Shown: positions 61,710-64,000 of the stretch, one piece after another | Layout: every line of letters starts with the position of its first letter | How positions within the stretch are numbered: position 1 is the first letter of the stretch | Assembly: GCF_032197885.1 (NCBI RefSeq) | Contig: NZ_CP134159.1 | Span: forward strand, 868,001-932,000 | Direction: 5' to 3' | Length of the DNA stretch: 64,000 bases | DNA from: Levilactobacillus namurensis | Lineage (GTDB): Bacteria; Bacillota; Bacilli; Lactobacillales; Lactobacillaceae | The notes under the pieces: model-generated | Told to the model about the DNA's origin: nothing | The model's input: only the letters and a program-made list of their open reading frames with translations | Database searches by the model: none | Position numbers and translations under genes: made by a program

Positions 61710-62404
61710 CGCTTCATCTCCATTCCGAACAAACAGCCCACAATTGTGGCCCCCAAGAGCGATAAGTTGGCGTCGAGAACCCGAATCATGAGATAATAAC
61801 TTAAGGCCACACAGGCCATCACCAGGAGTTGGCGGGTCATCCCCAGGTGGCGGTCGCTGATTAATTGGAGGTAGACCAAGCCGATGAACATGGCGGTCAG
61901 GGCGAAGTCAAAGCCGAACTGGTCGGGGTTGGGAATCAAGCCGCCTAGGATGGCCCCGATGATGGTCGAACCACCCCAGACTAAGTAGGCGACCCAGTTC
62001 GCCGCGTTCTGCCAAGCGTAGCTTAACCGTCCCTGAGTATGGTTCTGCTTGTTCATGGCTAACGCGAAGGTCTCGTCGGTGACTAGCGCCCCCAGCATCA
62101 GGTTCTTGCCTAAGGATTCGTGGCGGAAGTAGCGCGCGAGGCTGGTGCTCATAAGGATCATTCGGGAATTAACCAAAAACGTGGAAAAAATAATGGCGGA
62201 TAGCGGATTCCCGGCCAGGAGCATACTGGCGATGATGAACTGGGCCGAACCGGCGTAGACGATAAAGGATAGCGCGGCCACCATCAGAAGGCTGAGGTGG
62301 CTGGTGTGGGCAACGATCCCGAAGGCTAGGCCCACGCCGATGTAACCGAAGACGGTGGGCAGGACGTCTTTCAGACCAGCCCGAAACGTGAGGTCTGGGG
62401 TCAT
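61700..62404 (-). CDS. azlC: AzlC-family branched-chain amino acid exporter
   Basis: 234 residues, seven or so helices. The family blocks GYIGVGLAFGIVA, FIVYAGSAQFIIASMLLAG and LVNSRMILMSTSLARYF are present, then the ALVTDETFAL block. With AzlD it forms an exporter that relieves internal excess of branched-chain amino acids. The small MerR-like gene at 62622 is divergent, and a perfect palindrome lies between the two at 62443-62455, so that protein may control this operon. Confidence 0.95.
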   Translation of the reverse strand: MTPDLTFRAGLKDVLPTVFGYIGVGLAFGIVAHTSHLSLLMVAALSFIVYAGSAQFIIASMLLAGNPLSAIIFSTFLVNSRMILMSTSLARYFRHESLGKNLMLGALVTDETFALAMNKQNHTQGRLSYAWQNAANWVAYLVWGGSTIIGAILGGLIPNPDQFGFDFALTAMFIGLVYLQLISDRHLGMTRQLLVMACVALSYYLMIRVLDANLSLLGATIVGCLFGMEMKRCH

Positions 62405-62442
62405 AGGCAGGACTCCTTTCGTAAAGAAATGATCAATTTAGT

Positions 62443-62455
62443 CCATTACTAATGG
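62443..62455. promoter_or_regulatory. Palindrome upstream of azlC
   Basis: CCATTA-C-TAATGG is a perfect 13-bp palindrome, 39 bp from the azlC start, in the divergent spacer with a regulator-like gene. Confidence 0.35.
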
Positions 62456-62548
62456 GTTAAAAACTAGTCTACGCTTACCCTAAATGGGGGTAAAGACTCC
62501 TACCAAAATTAGTGTAAAAAATTGGTAAAAAAAGTTGGCGTGGAAGGG

Positions 62549-62577
62549 TTGCTTTTTCAAAATAGCGGTTGTATGAT
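62549..62577 (+). promoter_or_regulatory. Promoter of the short MerR-like gene
   Basis: TTGCTT (62549-62554), 17 bp and TATGAT (62572-62577). Confidence 0.55.
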
Positions 62578-62621
62578 ACTCTCATTGATAAAAAAGCAGT
62601 GAAGAAAGTGGGGTAGTGACG

Positions 62622-62858
62622 ATGAAGATGAACTTAACTGAATTGGCGCAATCAGCGCACGTTGACAAGCAGCGCGTAGAGGAGTACGTCAAGAACGGAT
62701 TATTGGGGACCGACCACTCGGCAACGGAATTCGATGACTCCGATCTGTATTGGATCGATATGATTCAATGCTTTCAGGATAACGGCACGTCTTTGAGTGA
62801 CTTATCCGGCTTAATGCCGCGTTGTCGGCAAGCCCAGGCCAAGATGACTCAGGTCTAG
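62622..62858 (+). CDS. Short MerR-like HTH protein
   Basis: 78 residues from the ATG at 62622, 8 nt after GTGGGG. The whole protein resembles the MerR winged-helix domain: MNLTELAQSAHVDKQRVEEYVKNGLL, then FDDSDLYWIDMIQCFQDNG and LSDLSGLM. The usual dimerisation helix and sensor are absent, so it is either a naturally short member or a truncated regulator. It diverges from azlCD. Two terminator-like hairpins follow it. Confidence 0.72.
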   Translation: MKMNLTELAQSAHVDKQRVEEYVKNGLLGTDHSATEFDDSDLYWIDMIQCFQDNGTSLSDLSGLMPRCRQAQAKMTQV

Positions 62859-62881
62859 CCGACTCAAACCAAGAAGATGAT

Positions 62882-62914
62882 TAGCGGCAGGCGATAGGCC
62901 TCCGCTATTTTTTT
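62882..62914 (+). terminator. Terminator after the MerR-like gene
   Basis: TAGCGG-C-AGGC pairs with GGCCT-CCGCTA around GATA, followed by a T-run. Confidence 0.85.
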
Positions 62915-62958
62915 GGCTTCTAGGCCGTACGTGTTGCGGTCGATCATTAAGAATACAG

Positions 62959-63001
62959 AAAAAGGCAGGTCCCCCGGAAGTTGATGGGGGATCTGCCTTT
63001 T
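62959..63001. terminator. Bidirectional terminator for the DUF4811 gene
   Basis: AAAAAGGCAG-G-TCCCCC pairs with GGGGGA-T-CTGCCTTTT, with As and Ts on the two sides. Confidence 0.85.
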
Positions 63002-63026
63002 CGTCGTTAACCCGTTAAACGCTGGG

Positions 63027-63752
63027 TTAACCTTGTTTAATTTGGGTAATCAGGCGTTGCATGGCTTGTGCTTGGTATGCGGCCGTGGCTTGTTGGATGA
63101 CCTTTTGCCGTTGAGCGGCACTCATGGTCGGATCCTTAGTCATGGCAGCCATCACTTGCTTTTGAACGTAGGCTTTGGCGGCCTTTTTTTGTTGTGCTTG
63201 GTAGGCCTTAGACTGCGCCTTCTTTTGCAGTTGCTTAGCCTGTTGGGTACTGAGAACCGTCCAATCCTGGTTCAGGTAGATCGTATTGTGTTCCTTGACG
63301 TATTGGTGACCGTTATCGGCCAGGCCAAACCAGAACTTGTAGGCCTTAGACTGGTATTCCCGGTAAGTCTTTTGGGTCACGATCCGGTTCTTACCCGTGG
63401 TCCGCTTGACCGTGTTGGTCGTGGTGACCTTAGCCGTCGTGTGGTGCGTCTTTTTCGCGTTGGCGCTGGTCTTGTAGACGTAGACCCGGTGCTTATCAGC
63501 AGTCCCCAGTGACTGGTAGATCATCATGGGCATCTGCTTGGAAGGAGAGGCCGAGTAGATGGTCTGGGTCGTGGTGGTGGTGACGTTGTGCAGGCCGTAG
63601 TGGTCACGGTCGTTTTTCACGATGAAGACTCCGCTGACGCCCATGACCAGGATCAAGCCTAGGGTGATCAGGTTACTGAGCACGCGGTTGGACATGTAGA
63701 CGTAGCAGACGAAGGCTCCGATGACCGCTAAGATTAAGAGAATCACAATCAT
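63027..63752 (-). CDS. DUF4811 membrane protein
   Basis: 241 residues. Two N-terminal helices are present (VILLILAVIGAFVCYVYMSN and LITLGLILVMGVSGVFIVKN). An extracytoplasmic domain of about 180 residues follows, rich in Lys, Thr and Gln. Its C-terminus is a long, basic Gln/Ala/Lys helix (about 175-240). DUF4811 proteins occur beside MFS multidrug exporters in lactobacilli, and this one overlaps the exporter stop by 4 nt (ATGA). It may assist or sense for the exporter; no role is proven. Confidence 0.87.
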   Translation of the reverse strand: MIVILLILAVIGAFVCYVYMSNRVLSNLITLGLILVMGVSGVFIVKNDRDHYGLHNVTTTTTQTIYSASPSKQMPMMIYQSLGTADKHRVYVYKTSANAKKTHHTTAKVTTTNTVKRTTGKNRIVTQKTYREYQSKAYKFWFGLADNGHQYVKEHNTIYLNQDWTVLSTQQAKQLQKKAQSKAYQAQQKKAAKAYVQKQVMAAMTKDPTMSAAQRQKVIQQATAAYQAQAMQRLITQIKQG

Positions 63753-64000
63753 TCTGCGGCACCTCCTTTGGCCGTTGCCGGTTCACTATCAGCAACGTGA
63801 GTGGAGTGGTTGCTGCCCTTTAAGAACATCGCCACAATTAAAGCAATGACACTGAAGCCGATGGCAATCCAGAAAGCGGCGTGGTACCCCGACAGGGTCG
63901 CGTTGATTGCGTTGTCGGCGTAAGCCAATGGATTCGTGGTCAAGAGGTGCTTAGCTGGCATCTGGTTCTTGGTCACGTTAGTCAAGACACTGACCAGCAG
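63749..64000 (-). CDS. MFS multidrug-type transporter, C-terminal end only
   Basis: The reverse frame is open to the right edge. The 83 visible residues read LLVSVLTNVTKNQMPAKHLL, a loop, GYHAAFWIAIGFSVIALIVAMFLKG (a final membrane helix) and a short hydrophilic tail. This is the end of a 14-helix EmrB/QacA-type drug:H+ antiporter, consistent with the DUF4811 partner. The start and the signature motifs lie outside the window. Confidence 0.8.
   Translation of the reverse strand: MLVSVLTNVTKNQMPAKHLLTTNPLAYADNAINATLSGYHAAFWIAIGFSVIALIVAMFLKGSNHSTHVADSEPATAKGGAAE

Overview
The window looks like chromosomal DNA of a Lactobacillaceae species, most likely from the Levilactobacillus brevis neighbourhood. 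That is inferred from gene content (LPQTS-anchored adhesin with a KxYKSGKxW-type signal, type I CoaA, PepN, araBDA with GH51/GH43/GH127 enzymes, CcpA-type cre sites, DUF4811 next to an MFS exporter), from frequent TTG starts and from strong AGGAGG ribosome sites. No rRNA, tRNA, CRISPR array, transposase or integrase was seen.

Layout. 1-10.3 kb: a cation/proton antiporter cut by the left edge, helD, coaA, guaA, a three-gene thiol/redox operon (thioredoxin-like, ArsR-rhodanese, FrnE-type DsbA) behind a palindromic operator, a secreted matrixin-type protease and a zinc-ribbon/DUF805 protein. 10.7-14.4 kb: an LRR/MucBP adhesin with four exact-period 378-bp repeats. 14.5-21.5 kb: a visibly AT-richer island encoding a MutH/Sau3AI-like protein, a ParB-like protein, a PLD-nuclease/SNF2-helicase fusion, Vsr and a C5-cytosine methyltransferase. 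This is the best candidate for an unusual restriction or defence system. 21.6-30.2 kb: pepN, a DJ-1/PfpI protein with a MerR-type regulator, a lipoprotein tyrosine phosphatase, an amino-acid/polyamine antiporter and a C69 dipeptidase. 30.4-35.5 kb: AraC regulator, small membrane protein, GPH transporter and GH127 beta-L-arabinofuranosidase. 35.6-41.1 kb: CoA-disulfide reductase-rhodanese, two tandem SDR reductases and recQ. 41.5-56.9 kb: the main L-arabinose locus. 57-64 kb: housekeeping and membrane genes, azlCD, DUF4811 and the end of an MFS exporter.

How the genes fit together. Two loci would import and cleave arabino-oligosaccharides inside the cell (GH127, GH51, GH43, with two GPH and one LacY-type transporter). 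The araBDA genes then convert L-arabinose to xylulose-5-phosphate for heterofermentation. Several of these promoters carry cre sites. A candidate AraR half-site precedes araB, and AraR, an ArsR-like protein and two AraC proteins give local control. One GPH transporter gene is broken by a single-base frameshift.

The second main discovery candidate is a pair of non-coding elements, at about 41.3 kb and 61.1 kb. They share little stem sequence but fold into the same four-stem structure, with compensatory changes in every stem.
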